This document shows, piece after piece, positions 33,319 to 45,560 of a stretch of DNA of 64,000 nucleotides. Origin of the DNA: Grammothele lineata. Lineage: Eukaryota > Basidiomycota > Agaricomycetes > Polyporales > Polyporaceae. Positions within the stretch are counted from its first letter, which is position 1, and each line of letters starts with the position of its first letter. The stretch lies in NCBI GenBank assembly GCA_002150815.3, contig NDFF03000401.1, positions 83,484-147,483 on the forward strand. Reading direction: 5' to 3'. A program made the position numbers and the translations under genes. Below the pieces are notes generated by a model, which saw only the letters and a list, made by a program, of their open reading frames with translations, was not told the DNA's origin and searched no databases.

Positions 33319-35964
33319 CTATGGGTGGTGCACAACCTGAGATGCGAACTTGCTGCGTGCCCGGATTGCTGGCCCTTTCCAGAACAGAACCTGAGGTATG
33401 CCCCGCCGTCAGCGTTCGCGGGTGATACGAGAAAATTCCAAGGCGCACAAAGGGTATCGGAATCATAGCTGCCGCAACACAGCCGAACACGGTCGCTCCT
33501 ATCGGATACCCGAGCGTGTCAAACATCTGCGTCGTGAACAGCGGGAAGACCGTTCCCATGATGTTTCCTGCGGGTGTATGCGTCAATCACGAGCGAGGGC
33601 CTGACATATCATCAAACAGTAGGGACGCACGGGAAAGGCTTTGCCCGGCCAGTGCGGAAGATGCAAAAATCCCGTAGCTACGCAGGCGAGCGGTTAGACT
33701 GGGAGAATAGATTGGACACGAACTCAGCATGGGAAGCGCACCAATCGGCGAGGTATGTGAAGACTGCGACGTATATGATAAACAACGCCATCATAATGAC
33801 CTACGGTTCATGTTATGAACGCTCGCGGCGGTACGATGAACGTCCGCGGGACAGAGACTCACGAACACGCCCACAGCCATGCCTATCCAGTGCACGCTTG
33901 GGAACGCGCACCATCCGTAGATGAACATCCCTGCTGGGAATAGGACAGCCGCGAGACATGCGGCGAAGAGGCGTGCCTCGGGGCCTCTCGTCGGGTGATA
34001 TTTCCTGCAATGACATCATAAGTTACGCTGTTCGTGACGGTCGAGTAATTCGAGTACTGACGCATAGAGCTTTTCTTGCCAGATCTGCACAAGCTCGCCC
34101 CCTACGCAACCAACTCTGTATTTCCGTTCGCCGCAGTAAGTCGTAGCCTGAGGACCATGGGATACCTGGGGACACAAAGATTGACGTACATGAGAGCGAC
34201 GAAGACAGTTCCCGTCTCGCCTGTGTTGAAGCGGTGTATCGTGCGGAACGCAGGTCCAATCGATCTGGATGGCAAAGATATCATGTCTCAGCCTCGGAGA
34301 CATCACGAAAGCTGCATCGGGTGTGACATACTCTATGAGAACATACAGAATGCCCCATGCGAACCCGGCCCATAGCTGTGTGCAAATGAAACTGCGTGTC
34401 AGGTCCTGGGGAGAACGCGCAGCGGGACGGGGCCCGGAGAGAGAACGCACGCTGAAGGAGGCAACGACAGGCTCTGTGAACAACAGGTCTGCCGTTAGCC
34501 CGCCCGACGCCAGCGGTCAGATACGGTTGCGGAACGAGAGCGGGAGCGAGCAGACACAGGCGCACGTACAGACTGGGCGCGTACACGAAATGTATATCAG
34601 GTTACGCAGGCTCCCGCGCTCGTCCTCGATCCGTGCACGATAATGCGGGTTCCCGGTCTGCGCGCGCAGCTTGCGGGCGAGGCGCATAAGCAGCACGCCA
34701 GAGCGTGTTTCCTTCATGCACGTCGGCACTGCCGCCACGAAGAGCGCCATCCAGCTGAAGGGAAACGCGCATGTTTGTCAGCCTTGCCAGAATACATCGG
34801 TGGGAAGGGATTGCAGCCACGTCTCAGTCACTACTCTGAGGGAGGTGGCCGAAACGTGAACGGGAAACAAAGAGAGGGCTGGACGCACATCGCGTGTACC
34901 CACTGGATCCACCGCCAGCCCAGGTGTGGGTTCTGCTCGATCCACCCGCCAGCGAGGCAGCCCACGCCTGGGCCTGAGAGGACCATGACTGCGAAAACGG
35001 ACATGGGAACGCCACGCCTGTGTGGGTGCGAATGTGAGTGCCAAGAATGTATATGAGCGTAAATGGGCGTCGGTGAGCTGTCCGTGAGACATACGATGAG
35101 ACAGAGATTGCGACACTGACTCGGAGGGTCCCCAGATGTCGGCGATCGTGCCGCCGACCATGGCGGACGCCGTTGAACCAAACACTCCTGCGAGGAACCG
35201 GCCGACGATGACGGTTTGGATATTTGGTGCCCTGTGAGTGCGAACAGGCGATGGGAGACACGCTCGTGAGTACTTTATCGAAGCGTGGAATGGATCTGAA
35301 GAGAATATTTACACAGCGATCATGATGTGGAAGATTAGAGAACCGGCCGCACTGACGAGATATACAGGCTGCCTCCCAAATTCTTCGCTGAAGGAAGTAG
35401 AAAAGAGAGGGACAAGGGCGAAACCGAGTGTGTACATCGATAGACCCAATGTAGCTTGAAATTGCGTGGCATGGAGGTCACGCGTCATAGATGGAAATCC
35501 TAGAGCGTATCCTCCTGCGGTTGAAGCTGATCAGAGAACGTCAGCGCACGTCCACTTTGAAGATAAAAGATAGAACCTGTGGCATTAGAGAAAAAGGCAG
35601 CGACGAAGGTGATGAGCCATTTTCGCATGTACGAGAAGTTAGCGGGATTCTTCGGGTCGTCGTCTTCAAATTCCACCTGAATGACGATGTGGCAGTGAAA
35701 TCTAGGTTAACCGCAGAAGAAGTATTGAACACTAACGTAGATTGTTGTATCCCGCACCGAGTCTTCTGTGCCTTCGGACCGTTTCTCGTCCTTGTCCTTG
35801 TACTGGTTGATCTGGCGGATAAACCTTTCGTCCAACTCGGCGTCCGCGGGCCGCTCCACCGAGGAGATGCGGGGGTCAATCGGTTCATGCACGCCTGATA
35901 GCGGCCTCTGCGCAAGAGAATGAGCCGGAACGAGTTCGACTGTGGCGGCCTCTTCATCAACCAT
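33319..35964 (-). CDS. MFS transporter, DHA1 drug/polyamine antiporter type
   Basis: Fifteen exons (minus strand): 35964-35758, 35676-35577, 35514-35313, 35231-35121, 35017-34889, 34754-34570, 34488-34451, 34375-34332, 34264-34190, 34115-34062, 34004-33863, 33800-33742, 33677-33631, 33567-33449, 33390-33319; 527 residues with every phase closing. The first 70 residues are hydrophilic, then VEFEDDDPKNPANFS leads into TM1. SEEFGRQPVYL is the motif A region after TM2. GRFLAGVFGSTASAMVGG and LSGPGVGCLAGGW carry the TM4-TM5 motifs. The central loop has TRSGVLL and ISCTRPVYLLFTEPVV; HPTRGPEARL and YLADCYG.FASSALAGQS are typical of fungal Tpo1-like proton antiporters of the plasma membrane. Substrate is unknown. 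An upstream ATG at 36110 was not used. Confidence 0.9.
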
Positions 35965-36906
35965 CTTGGCAGTGGGAGATATACGTGAAAAGGGGGCGAA
36001 TATCCCGAGGAGCCGCCCGAGGTGGGCTTTGTCTTGTTGGTCATCAATCGAGTACTAGAAGTCGGCGCATGGCTGTGCCTTGTCGCCAATACGTTTGGAC
36101 TAGTGACCATGGCGCGACTCCTCTTGCCGGCCGGGACGGTTGGTTCTGGGACACTCTCGCCTGATACATACCCGAGCTCAGCTGATCATTTAAGACTTTG
36201 TTGATACCAGCTTTCGCAGTAGTCTGAGGCTCTGAGCACACAGACGTCTCCTTGTATCAAAAGTATTGATAACAGTGACACCTAAAATCGTGTATCAACA
36301 TTATCGCACTATGAGCAACAATGCTGGGCTCGATGAGGCCTCAGAAGCAAAGACAACATAGTATGTAGTGTACACGCAGGGATTGTACCCCGGGGTGGCG
36401 GAATGCTGACGGAGTGATTCGCCGTGCGAGAAAAAAGATCCGCGATGATGGATTATCGGAGCGAACAGTGAGGGGAAATGAAATGCAGCATCACTCACAA
36501 CCAACTAGTGTGGGACACGGAGAACATGTGCTGATCGACAGAACTTGAAATCGAGCATACGACCCTTGGTCATGGAGGGTCATGGGGAAGCGCCGAATGA
36601 CGAAATCCAGGCTATTTGGTCATGTTGTGCAGAGGCTTTGAAATCTAACAGAGACAAACAAACGCCCGAGGATCTCGGTCTGTCGTCATAGAGCGTGACT
36701 TCGCAGTCGTTCCTCTGATACCCCGCCCGTCCCCTGCGACGCATTTTCACGCGATATTGTCGCTGTCGCGGCTCGCCACTCTCCGTCTGGGCCGTGCGCA
36801 TCGTCTTAGGTTCGTTGCTCTAGCCATGGGAGGCCACGTATCCAACGTCAGTCCCACCCTCCACCCACGCTAATCCTCTTCTGACACTCTTAGCAAGATT
36901 GTTTGA
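35965..36906. other. Divergent intergenic region, MFS gene / flavin reductase gene
   Basis: It serves as 5' flank for two genes transcribed away from each other. The DNA is AT-richer than the neighbouring exons. I see no TATA box at a normal distance and no coding frame with family character. Confidence 0.5.
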
Positions 36907-37707
36907 ATGCACCACTCCCCGCGCGCTGCGCTGAAACAACTTCGCTCCTGTCGCGCACCCTCCCGCTGTCTTACGACCGATGTCAATGCAGTCCGCAAGG
37001 AGCTCCGGACACTCCTCCGCGACACTGCCCAGCCTGTCGCGGTCGTGACCGCGCTCATGGACCCGGCGAACCCGAGACCCGACATGCACGCGTCGCAGCG
37101 CTTTCACGGCGCGACGCTGTCCTCATTCAGCTCCATTGCGATGGACCCGCACCCTCTCGTCGCGTTCTCGCTCCGCATTCCCTCCCGGATGGCCACCGCG
37201 CTCACCGTCGCGCACCAATCTTCGGTCTCGTCGGGTGACCATTCTGGTGCGTCGAGTTCGCCTTCGGGCACGCATCCACAACATCCCCACCTCTCTGCGC
37301 ACATGGTCATCAACATCCTCTCCGCCCGGCAAGCCCCTGCTGCTGTCCGTTTCTCTCGGCCGGACTTGCATCCGTTCCCTTTCACCGGGCTTCCACACAC
37401 TCTTACACGTGAGGGGCTCCCGATCCTATCTGGTGCCGTCGGTGCCCTTTCCTGTCGGCTCGTCTCTGCCTCATGGCCATTACACGACCTTGACGCGCTC
37501 GTAGGCGGTGGCCCGGATGGAGAGAAGCAGGCATGGACGGGAGATGGAGTTGCCTCGGAACTGTTTATTGCGCAAGTTGCGAGGGTAGAAAAACCAGCGA
37601 AGGAAGAAGGGCGGGAGCAGGAAACGCGTCCGTTGCTGTATCACAGGCGCGGGTACGTGACGACGCAGGAGATCGAGCCAGAGGAGGATAAGAAGCCTGG
37701 GAGCTAA
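36907..37707 (+). CDS. Flavin reductase-like (FMN-binding split barrel) protein, probably mitochondrial
   Basis: A single open frame of 266 residues without introns. The first 25 residues hold five Arg and one Lys, many Ser/Ala and no acidic residue, which suits a mitochondrial presequence. RKELRTLLRDTAQPVAVVTA begins the split-barrel domain. GATLSSFSSIAMDPHPLVAFSL is the FMN-binding block, followed by AHMVINILSARQ, LPILSGAVGALSCRLV and a C-terminal PLLYHRRGYV. The insert of about 20 residues rich in Ser, Gly and His between the second and third blocks is unusual. Family members reduce flavin with NAD(P)H or bind FMN as oxygenase partners; the true substrate is not visible. Confidence 0.85.
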   Translation: MHHSPRAALKQLRSCRAPSRCLTTDVNAVRKELRTLLRDTAQPVAVVTALMDPANPRPDMHASQRFHGATLSSFSSIAMDPHPLVAFSLRIPSRMATALTVAHQSSVSSGDHSGASSSPSGTHPQHPHLSAHMVINILSARQAPAAVRFSRPDLHPFPFTGLPHTLTREGLPILSGAVGALSCRLVSASWPLHDLDALVGGGPDGEKQAWTGDGVASELFIAQVARVEKPAKEEGREQETRPLLYHRRGYVTTQEIEPEEDKKPGS

Positions 37708-38245
37708 CTGGTGTAGAACACTATGTGTCTATCCATCCTTGGCTTGGTGAGCGTGCTGGGCTGCTTACTTGAGGGGGCAGGCCTTTCCGTCAGTGCTGTA
37801 TCTATCCCTCAGGACATATACAAGCGACAGTGCTCGGGAATTCAAATCATCTAGATGAATCGCGGCTCCTCTTCAATCGTTGAGGGCTCGGCAGTGTCCC
37901 TTGTGCTCGAACATTGCCAAAGACAATATGGCTGGTTCTTCGAGTTCTTTGCAACAGCGCACAGTGCGCTGCACACTAGTCCCCTATCGCAGCATGCGCC
38001 GGAGTCACGTCTGCGGCTGACCGTTCTCGATCACCCACTCTCGCTGCACGAAGAATAGGGCTGACTATCCACGCATACAGCAGGAGGCTGACGGTTGACG
38101 GAATTCAGGCTCAGCTGGTCCAACTCTCAATCGCAGGATATATAACGTCCCGCCCCCCACTCGCCCTCCTCACCTACACTTGTTCCTGCACCATCACTTG
38201 CACTTGCGCACCACACTACTTTCATCTGCTCTTTTACTATCCAAC
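37708..38245 (+). promoter_or_regulatory. Promoter region with TATA box (38138-38145)
   Basis: The palindromic ATATATAA at 38138-38145 lies about 100 bases before ATG 38246 and is followed by a CT-rich leader, as in highly expressed fungal genes. The rest of the gap holds the 3' end of the flavin reductase gene and no supported frame. Confidence 0.6.
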
Positions 38246-38485
38246 ATGCTTTCTTTCGCGCCTTCCTCTCTCCTCCGCAAGCTCCCCGGAGCAGCCGCCC
38301 GCCGGTCGGGTGACAACACTTCTTCGTCTTCAACCACCTCAACGCCCGAGTACATCCCCTACTTCTCGCTCGTCGAGAGGGAGTACAAGCCGTTGCCGAT
38401 TCCTCCGCGCCACAAGCCGATGACTCTCATCTCTTTGAGGGAGGCTCAGGCGCGCGCGGACATCGTGTACCGCGACGTTCTCTAA
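38246..38485 (+). CDS. Small protein of 79 residues, unknown function
   Basis: ATG 38246 to TAA 38485, one exon. The N terminus is basic and Ser/Ala-rich (MLSFAPSSLLRKLPGAAARRS), followed by a Ser/Thr stretch, then a Pro-rich central motif with YFSLVEREYKPLPIPPRHKP and a C-terminal helix LREAQARADIVYRDVL. The strong TATA box and CT-rich leader support a real gene. The frame could be read upstream from a non-ATG codon, but ATG 38246 suits the leader best. I do not recognise a family. The N terminus might direct it to mitochondria. Confidence 0.6.
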   Translation: MLSFAPSSLLRKLPGAAARRSGDNTSSSSTTSTPEYIPYFSLVEREYKPLPIPPRHKPMTLISLREAQARADIVYRDVL

Positions 38486-39445
38486 GGGCTCAAGTGAGTC
38501 GCCTCTTCGGCTCGCTTCCGCTTCAGTGCTGACAGTCTCGAACAGGACGCTGGACGTCCGAGGCCAAGCGCGCCGGCGCGCAGTGGAGAAGACGAACCTT
38601 CCAAAAACTAAAATGTCCCTCGTCAAGTTCTCGAGGAGGATGGCTACGACACGCAGACAAGACGTGGGCCGAGTGGGCGGCCTCGGGCCTGATCACCCCT
38701 TGGTCGCCAGCTGTGCAGCCCACGAAGGCGTCGGCGAGACTGGCTGCCCCGGAGACCTGACGTCGCTCCGGAGCCGTCAGCCTCCCCGACAGCGCCGGGT
38801 ACAGTATCCCAGGTTCTGGGGAACCACGGTCTGGGTGAACGGCGGGCTAGGGTGGTGTAAGGGCCAGCGGGTGGGGCGCTGCCCGCTGGTCCTGTTACTT
38901 TGCGTGCGTTGGGATGCGCACGCGTCGGCTGCGCGGCGGGGGCGGTAGGCAGCAGCGGCGGGGAGCGGCAGATTGTGTGCGATCGGGTGGCTCCCGGTCG
39001 TGTGGCTCTGCACTCTTCCGTCCCGTCTGCCTGCCGTCCTCGTCCTCGCTTCTCGGCAGGTCTACGCCGTCGTCCCCAGGCGGCGGCGTAGCATCGCTCC
39101 CTTGTGGAGCGGAAGTGCACCACCCATGCTCCTCTGGGGCGCCCTGGTTTGTCCAGACCACCTATTTTCTTTACCGTGGTATCGTTCGCCTTCGTATCTC
39201 GATGGCGAGCGGCACGGTGAAGATGAAAGGCTGGTCGTGGTGTACCTTGAAGCTACTCAAAACCCTCCGTTTCCTACAAATTGTGGGGATCGGACTAGGT
39301 AGTTTGGTATCGTCCCTCGAAATCGTCTCATTAGTATACACTGCAGACTTGATCAAATCGATTATACGAACAGCGTCGATAGCGATACACAACAGACACA
39401 GCTACTATACAATCCAGACAAATGCAAACAGGAACGCGATAACAT
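38486..39445. other. Convergent 3' region with a possible 3'-UTR intron (38494-38545)
   Basis: Nine bases after the TAA of the small gene is GTGAGT (38494), and 52 bases on a GCTGAC branch point and CAG (38545). This matches an ordinary intron placed in the 3' UTR. From about 38600 to 39120 the DNA is GC-rich with no supported frame; from 39160 it is AT-richer and leads to the POL1 stop on the other strand. Confidence 0.45.
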
Positions 39446-42400
39446 CTAGATCTTCATGAACGAGAACAGCGAACTCATCTGCACCCAACGTCGCCCGCTC
39501 TGATCGAGGTACTTGTCCGCGACACCCTTGAGATGCGCGCATAACGCACCCTGAGTAGTTGCGAGGGCCTCGAGCGCTAGACGCACGCGGGCATTAGTCT
39601 GTATATCGGCATGAGCGGATGGTGGCAGAGTGCTCACTTTGCAACAAAGGAGCTTGAGCCTTCAACTTCGCTTCGTCTTTCCTAATGTCCGTAATCGGCT
39701 TCCAGACGTCGAACAAGTGCTCGTAGTATCGCAATTGCGTGTACAGCGCCGCATCCGAATACTGCCATTCCGGTCAACTTTCTTATTCAACGCCACCAAC
39801 TGAATCGAAAGACTTACTTCAAAAGTGACTGAGCCTCGGCATCCGGAGCGTAGGCATCGGCGGCCGTACACACCCATCACGCGCGTTCTGTGACCGCACG
39901 TGGGGTCATCGCAGACGGTCCAGCCCTCGTAGTAGCGTGCGATATGCACACGAATCTGTGTCTCGAGCTGGGCGTGCACGCTCGCGAGACCGATCGCGCC
40001 CTTACACGCTGGGCAGACAATACCTGCGGACTGGATGTGCGAGTTCTATGTCGCAGCCACGAAGTCAGCATACGTATTGGAGAAATCCGAGGCGACGCTC
40101 ACCTGGCGGTCAGTGACTCCGACGAAAGGCAGCGTCGCCTGGCAAGCGCGACAGCGGACGAGGAACGGCTCCGCATCCTGATAACGCTGTGCATCAGACA
40201 AGAGCGAGTCGAGTGTGCCGAAAGTGCGTTCATCCGAATCGCCGCCAGTCGTGGCGGAGCGGTATCGGTTCGGATCGAGCCCGAGGCACTCAGCGAGCCG
40301 TGACCGGTCTGTGCCATCGATAGGGTCGCAGAGACGCTCGATAGGAGGAAGAATTTGTTGCGAAAGGTAGTGCTCATAGTCTGAAAACGGTGTTTAGAAC
40401 CAATTCAAAGGATTCCAAGCATGGAGGCCCACGACGTACCGATCTTGAGCTTGTCGCTCTCTCGCCGAACTTCATCAGGGTGCTTTGCACGATCGGCTTG
40501 AGCGGATTTAGCTGACTCCCCGTTCTCTCCCAAACAGAACACATAAGGGATGACATCTCCACCACGAGCGGTTCCACCTTTAGCTTTCATCCGGAGGGCC
40601 ACCTGGACGTGTGGTTGGCTCTTCGCATCGGGATAGTCTTCTGGGTTCTTCCCCAAACGCTAAAGGAACCAGTCAGGATCGGGGTAGAGTGGGTTCACAA
40701 TCATGGACAGACCTTGTGGATGATGAACTCGTCTAGCTTGATCTTGCCCTCCCGGACGTTGGTACCGACCGTCGTGAGGTACTCATGAATGTTCTCGACG
40801 ACGTTCTCCGTCGCCTCGCCTGACAGGATCTGCTCGAGCACGTACCTATAGGTGACAATGAATACTAGAGAGCGCCATAATCATTATGGAAACGTACTGA
40901 GATACCGTCTTCGACAGATTACAGTATTCTCGACGCTTCATATCGAGACCCTTAACCTCCGTCGACGTCCGCGATTGGTCCTCAACCTTGACCGCGGCAT
41001 ATTTCTTCTTTTGCAGGAGCAGCAGCCGTTTGAAGATGCCGTCAAGGTCAATCTCGAGCAGCTTGTACCTGTCGTTAACAGCCTTCTTGAACTCGGACGA
41101 GATCTTCAGCGCCTCAGCGAGATCTGTCACGCCAGAATTGACGAAGACGGAATCTGTATCTCCGTAGACGACCTGAGAGACGATCGAGTGAGTCGGCAAG
41201 TCGAGCAGACGCCATTAATACGCACATCGAGCAACATGCTCTCCGCAAGCTCCCTCGTATCCGTGAGAATCTCACGACCCTTGAAAGTCGTCAAGGCGGC
41301 AAGCGGGCGTGCATAGAACCGCGAGTATTCGAAGCCGAGACAGCCATACATACTGTTGGCCGTGAGCTTGAGTGCCATTTGCTTGATATCCCACTGAAAA
41401 TGGACGGTAAACTTGAATGGATCGGAATCCGGCGCGGGTTTGAAGACTTTACCTGGAGAAGCTGCGCCTTCGTTGCCTTCTTGTCCTTCATCAGACTCTT
41501 GACCTGCCGACGCCGACTCACGAGGGTCGCAATAAGTCTGGGCAATACGCCTTGCGTCGTCTCTGAACCCGGCGGCTCCGGGATCCGTTCCTGGCCGTTC
41601 TCGTCGTCCTCGACTGGTTCGACCGTTGTGAAGTCGATGTTGTACTCCTGGATAATGCTCGGGTATAGTGAATTGAAGTCCATAACGAGGATGTACTTGT
41701 CCCAGAGACCGCGCTTCGGCTCGAACACGAGACCACCCTTGTACTTGTCGCGTTTGTTCTTAGATGTCTTCGTGCCTCCCTCGCCGTCCTCGGTCTCCTC
41801 CTTAATGGCGGTCGCTGCTTTCTTGCCGTACAACTTGTCCGGACAGACATACTTGAGCCGGTGGAACTCATGCAGCAAGATGTATTCATTCCGCTCGGCA
41901 CGACCACCGTTGAGGGTTTTGTTCCTACAATAACATCAGAACAACCTAGTCCACTGTAAAGAGAAGGCACATACCAGGCGTTGCCGGCCAAGTTCGTCAG
42001 CTGACGGGTGAGGGGAAGCAATTGGACTTTACAAGCCAGCGCCATCTGATAGTGTGCATCCAGTTCGCAGTGACGGAGGAACGTGAGTAGACGTTCCGGT
42101 GAGCGAACGTCGGCATCGAAGTAACTCGCAGTATCGTCGGGGTCAATTTCCTGACGCTCACGATCAAGATGCGTCTGGCACATCTCAGTCAACGACCACG
42201 TCGTCGATGTGATCATGCCCTAGTACAACTCGTCAGCTAGGCACTCCTCAATGAGCTGTATGGAGTCGTACTTTTGCACCGTCACTGGCGAGATCACACA
42301 GCAGTCGTCCGCTCACAAATCGCAGATTGGTCCCTTGACGCCCGATGTTGGGGAACTTCGCTTGTCTAAAGCGACCAATCCTCGACCAGTGATCCGCCTT

Positions 42401-44688
42401 GAGCTCGCGCATACGGTGGAGGAGAACGTCCAAGGAGACTCCGAGGAACTCATGACCGACAATCACGTCAGGATCGGACCGGTACAAATGAGCTACAAAA
42501 CGTTCAGCATAAAGCGCTGCAGTATTGACAACGCAATGAACGCACTGATTAGTTCGTTGAGCAACGCACGCTCAGCCTTCTGCGGTTTGATGAAGCCCTT
42601 CCCATTCGCATTTGCTTGAGCCTCGAAATTTGGCGGGAACCGGTCAAGAGGTCGCACAAATGTGCGTACAGTGCAAGGTCGAGACTCAGGCGGTGCTGGA
42701 TCGTCGATGTCCACTACATATGATGTCAGCCAATGAACATTGTTCATAGGGAATCACTCACTGTCTGTCCACGTTCGTGTTGATGCGCAGACGATCTCAC
42801 GAATGTTGTCTCGATGGTTGACTATTGTTCTCAGGCTAAGGGAGACGATGGTAAGGGGAGGAACATCGCGAGGTGCGCTTTCATCGGATTCCGAGAACGG
42901 GTTGATGTCTTTGGGATTGGAGACGGTCGCCTCGACCTTACACCAAGAGACCTAGGAGAAATTATGAGCCAACGGAGTAGTCTTGATATTGAAGTTCGCG
43001 CGTACCCCTTTAGGTTCCATGTCGGGCTTCTTAATGTGTAGCCAACATGGGCCCATGATCTTGCGCTTCAATACGAGCAACTCGAACGCATTCGTGTTGG
43101 TACCGAATATCCGCGAAAAATTGGGACTGGACGCGTTGTTGGGGAGCGCAGGGTCTAAAGGCAACTCAGTGCGCGTTCCATCGATTTATGAACGCTCGAA
43201 AGCCGACTGACCTGTGAAAGGATACACAACCTTCATCCACTGAGTTTCTCCACGAGGGACGTCCTTCTCGCCGAACGCATAGTTGCGCTTTACAAACTTC
43301 GCCTTGAAGCTCTTGATACCGACCTTCTTGCGCAAGCGGTCGAAATCGGAATAAATATCCGGTAAACCCGGAACCTCGTCCGTCTCGTACTCGTTCCCGT
43401 CCTCGTCTTCCTCGATACGACGTTCACGAGGCAGTACAAAGAGATTTCGCTCGAGATTCTCGACGGTAACGCAAATCGACACCCAGGCTTTTGTCTTTTT
43501 GTCCTGCACCTTTCCGATGAAATAGAGCTTGCCCCCTGTCTCGAGGTAATCCAGCCAGTAGAACCGAAGAGAGCCGTCGTCTTCGAGTACCGAGAAGTGT
43601 GGCGCTGCAGAAGTACGGTGACTTGATGACGCTGCGGGTCCAAAGTTGTCTTCTGTTGACACCGTCAAGGAGTCGTAGACGGAAAGCCATGCCGGATTGT
43701 CGTCGAACTTCTTAGTCTTCGTGTTCCCGTTCAGTGGCTTCAGCGGTTTGGCTTCCGCATCGACCTCCATCTTGGGCTTCGGTTTGGGCTGTGGCTTCCA
43801 GTCCAGCTCATCGTCATCGACATCCATGAACGCGTCCATGTCCAAGTTACTGAAGTCTGTATCTGTGCCGCTCTCCACGTCGAGCTTGCCCATACGTTCG
43901 ATTGCAGGCGTGATGCCCGGTGTCTCCGTCTTAAGCTTCTTCTTCGGACTCATGAACGCGTCGTCTCCACTCGAGAACCCGGTACCATCATCGAGTGGGC
44001 CGTCCGAAGACATATCTGGATCTGCGCTGCCGTACCCGCCATTCGTTCGGTAGGAGCTGCGGCTGAGGGGGGAAGAACCGCCTTGCTCGTATACAGGCTC
44101 CGGTTTGCGCTTACGGGACTTGATAGGAGCGGGCTTGGTGGCTATGGTGTCCATGTCGCCCAGGATGCTTGCCAAAAGATCCGACTCCTGCTCTGCTGAA
44201 ACTGCTGGGCGATATGCGCTAATCGAAGGTTTAACGGACGGAGGCGGGGGTGCTGCCTTCACCTTTGCCTTGCCCTTCGTATCGACTTTGCCTTTCTTCG
44301 CTAAAAGTACTGGGATTTATGGCTAATCCATACAAGGGAGACATAGCTACTCACGTTTGCCCCTCGGACGTTCATCCTCGCTGTCGTCACGGTCCGCTGC
44401 CTCCTCGAAGTCATCTACGCCAGTGTCCACGTACCCACCAATGCCATCATCGACAACGAAGTCGTCACGGGCAAGGCGGCCTTTCACAATAGACTTGTAT
44501 TGATCATCGGTTACTTCATCGTATATCCTATCGTCCTCTTCGATCTAGAGACGCGTCCATTAGAGAGACGCGCCTACTCCGACCACCAGCACGCGTCCGC
44601 GTACCTTGTACTCCCGCTTGCCTCCCTCCCGTGCACGTTTGAGTTCTGCGAGCTTTACGAGTTTGTTCTGTTTCGTCTGTCTGGACAT
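39446..44688 (-). CDS. POL1: DNA polymerase alpha catalytic subunit
   Basis: Seventeen exons (minus strand): 44688-44605, 44544-44355, 44300-43212, 43154-43006, 42951-42762, 42713-42546, 42492-42272, 42219-41975, 41924-41453, 41393-41226, 41172-40898, 40845-40713, 40659-40440, 40380-40103, 40045-39818, 39761-39654, 39598-39446; 1,456 residues. The N terminus has the pol-alpha block with [18 protein letters not shown]. The family-B motifs are complete: [14 protein letters not shown] (about 861), [13 protein letters not shown] and YGDTDSVF (about 995). [13 protein letters not shown] marks the thumb, and two Cys pairs sets near 1275-1370 form the C-terminal zinc modules that bind the B subunit. 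The protein extends primase-made RNA primers at replication origins and on lagging strands. Exon 3 codes for the long variable N-terminal region. The last intron appears to use a GC donor. Confidence 0.95.
44551..44596. promoter_or_regulatory. Two ACGCGT (MCB) sites inside POL1 intron 1
   Basis: Perfect ACGCGT at 44551-44556 and 44591-44596 fall within the 60-base first intron (44604-44545), about 90-140 bases inside the gene. POL1 is a classic MBF target in yeasts. None was found in the 5' flank 44689-45560. Confidence 0.4.
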
Positions 44689-45560
44689 GAATTCAAGACG
44701 GAGGCAGATAACGGGGACAAACGGAGGGAAAGGTGTGTGCGATGTCGCGACGCGAGGCGCAAGGACGCGCTCTAGATGAGCGCGACGCGCTTTCGGGCGG
44801 AGATGCAAAGCGTGGCATGCACGTGTTCGCATCCAACCTCTGGGGGAGGGCAATACCGAGCTCTTCCGCAAACACATCCTTACGTGGAACGTTCTTGATG
44901 TCTTCACCGAGATGATGAAATTTCGCCTGTAGCTGGACACAGGTTGTGTCACCGGTGCGGTTTCACAACATACGCTGCGCGCTATTCTGACCACTGTTCT
45001 TGTAGCCTCCGTCATGGCATTGGCACCGGGCGCGTACCAACGTCGTTGAGCGATGCTCCGAGGCAAATTGCCGGGTTCCAGACGATGACTCGTTCCTTCG
45101 GTTCCGCCTTCAAAAGAGGCCCGGCCATGCTCCGCCTCTGAATTTGATTTGCCCCTCGATCAGGGATGCTCGAAGTCTGCTTGCTTTGTCACCCTCACAC
45201 CCGTTCGATTCAGCTAGCCAAGCCTCCGAAGTGCCAACAACGAAAACGCGATGACCATTCTCCACTCCTCCTGAGAATGCTAGCCAAGCAACCCCCGACC
45301 GGTAGATTTGTCAGTGTCCCCTAGCTCGACTCTATTGCCCGGCCGCACATCCGGTCGGCTTGCAGTCCTAAGAGAGGGAGTCACAAGAGCTGCTTCCACT
45401 ACACGGTGCCGCCACTGTACTCACCGTCATGGTCAACGAAACGAGAAGGTTTTGCGTCCCTATAAAACCTGGCACTCGCATGAGGAGGAGCTGGCGCGTT
45501 CTGTAGAGACCCTCCGAGTCGCTACTCTCCACTCCAAACAAACGATATCTAGTCTTCAAA
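44689..45560 (+). promoter_or_regulatory. Divergent POL1 / aldo-keto reductase promoter region, TATA at 45461
   Basis: TATAAAA at 45461-45467 is 100 bases before the start of the aldo-keto reductase, followed by a CT-rich leader. No TATA box is seen on the POL1 side, as expected for a housekeeping replication gene. No coding frame is supported in the gap. Confidence 0.6.

Noticed and set aside
35965..36110. Upstream start for the MFS gene at 36110
   Set aside because: Would need a 20-base intron to reach the transporter frame; the start at 35964 gives a normal length.
39599..39637. 39-base GT-AG intron in POL1
   Set aside because: Its removal shifts the frame to an immediate stop.
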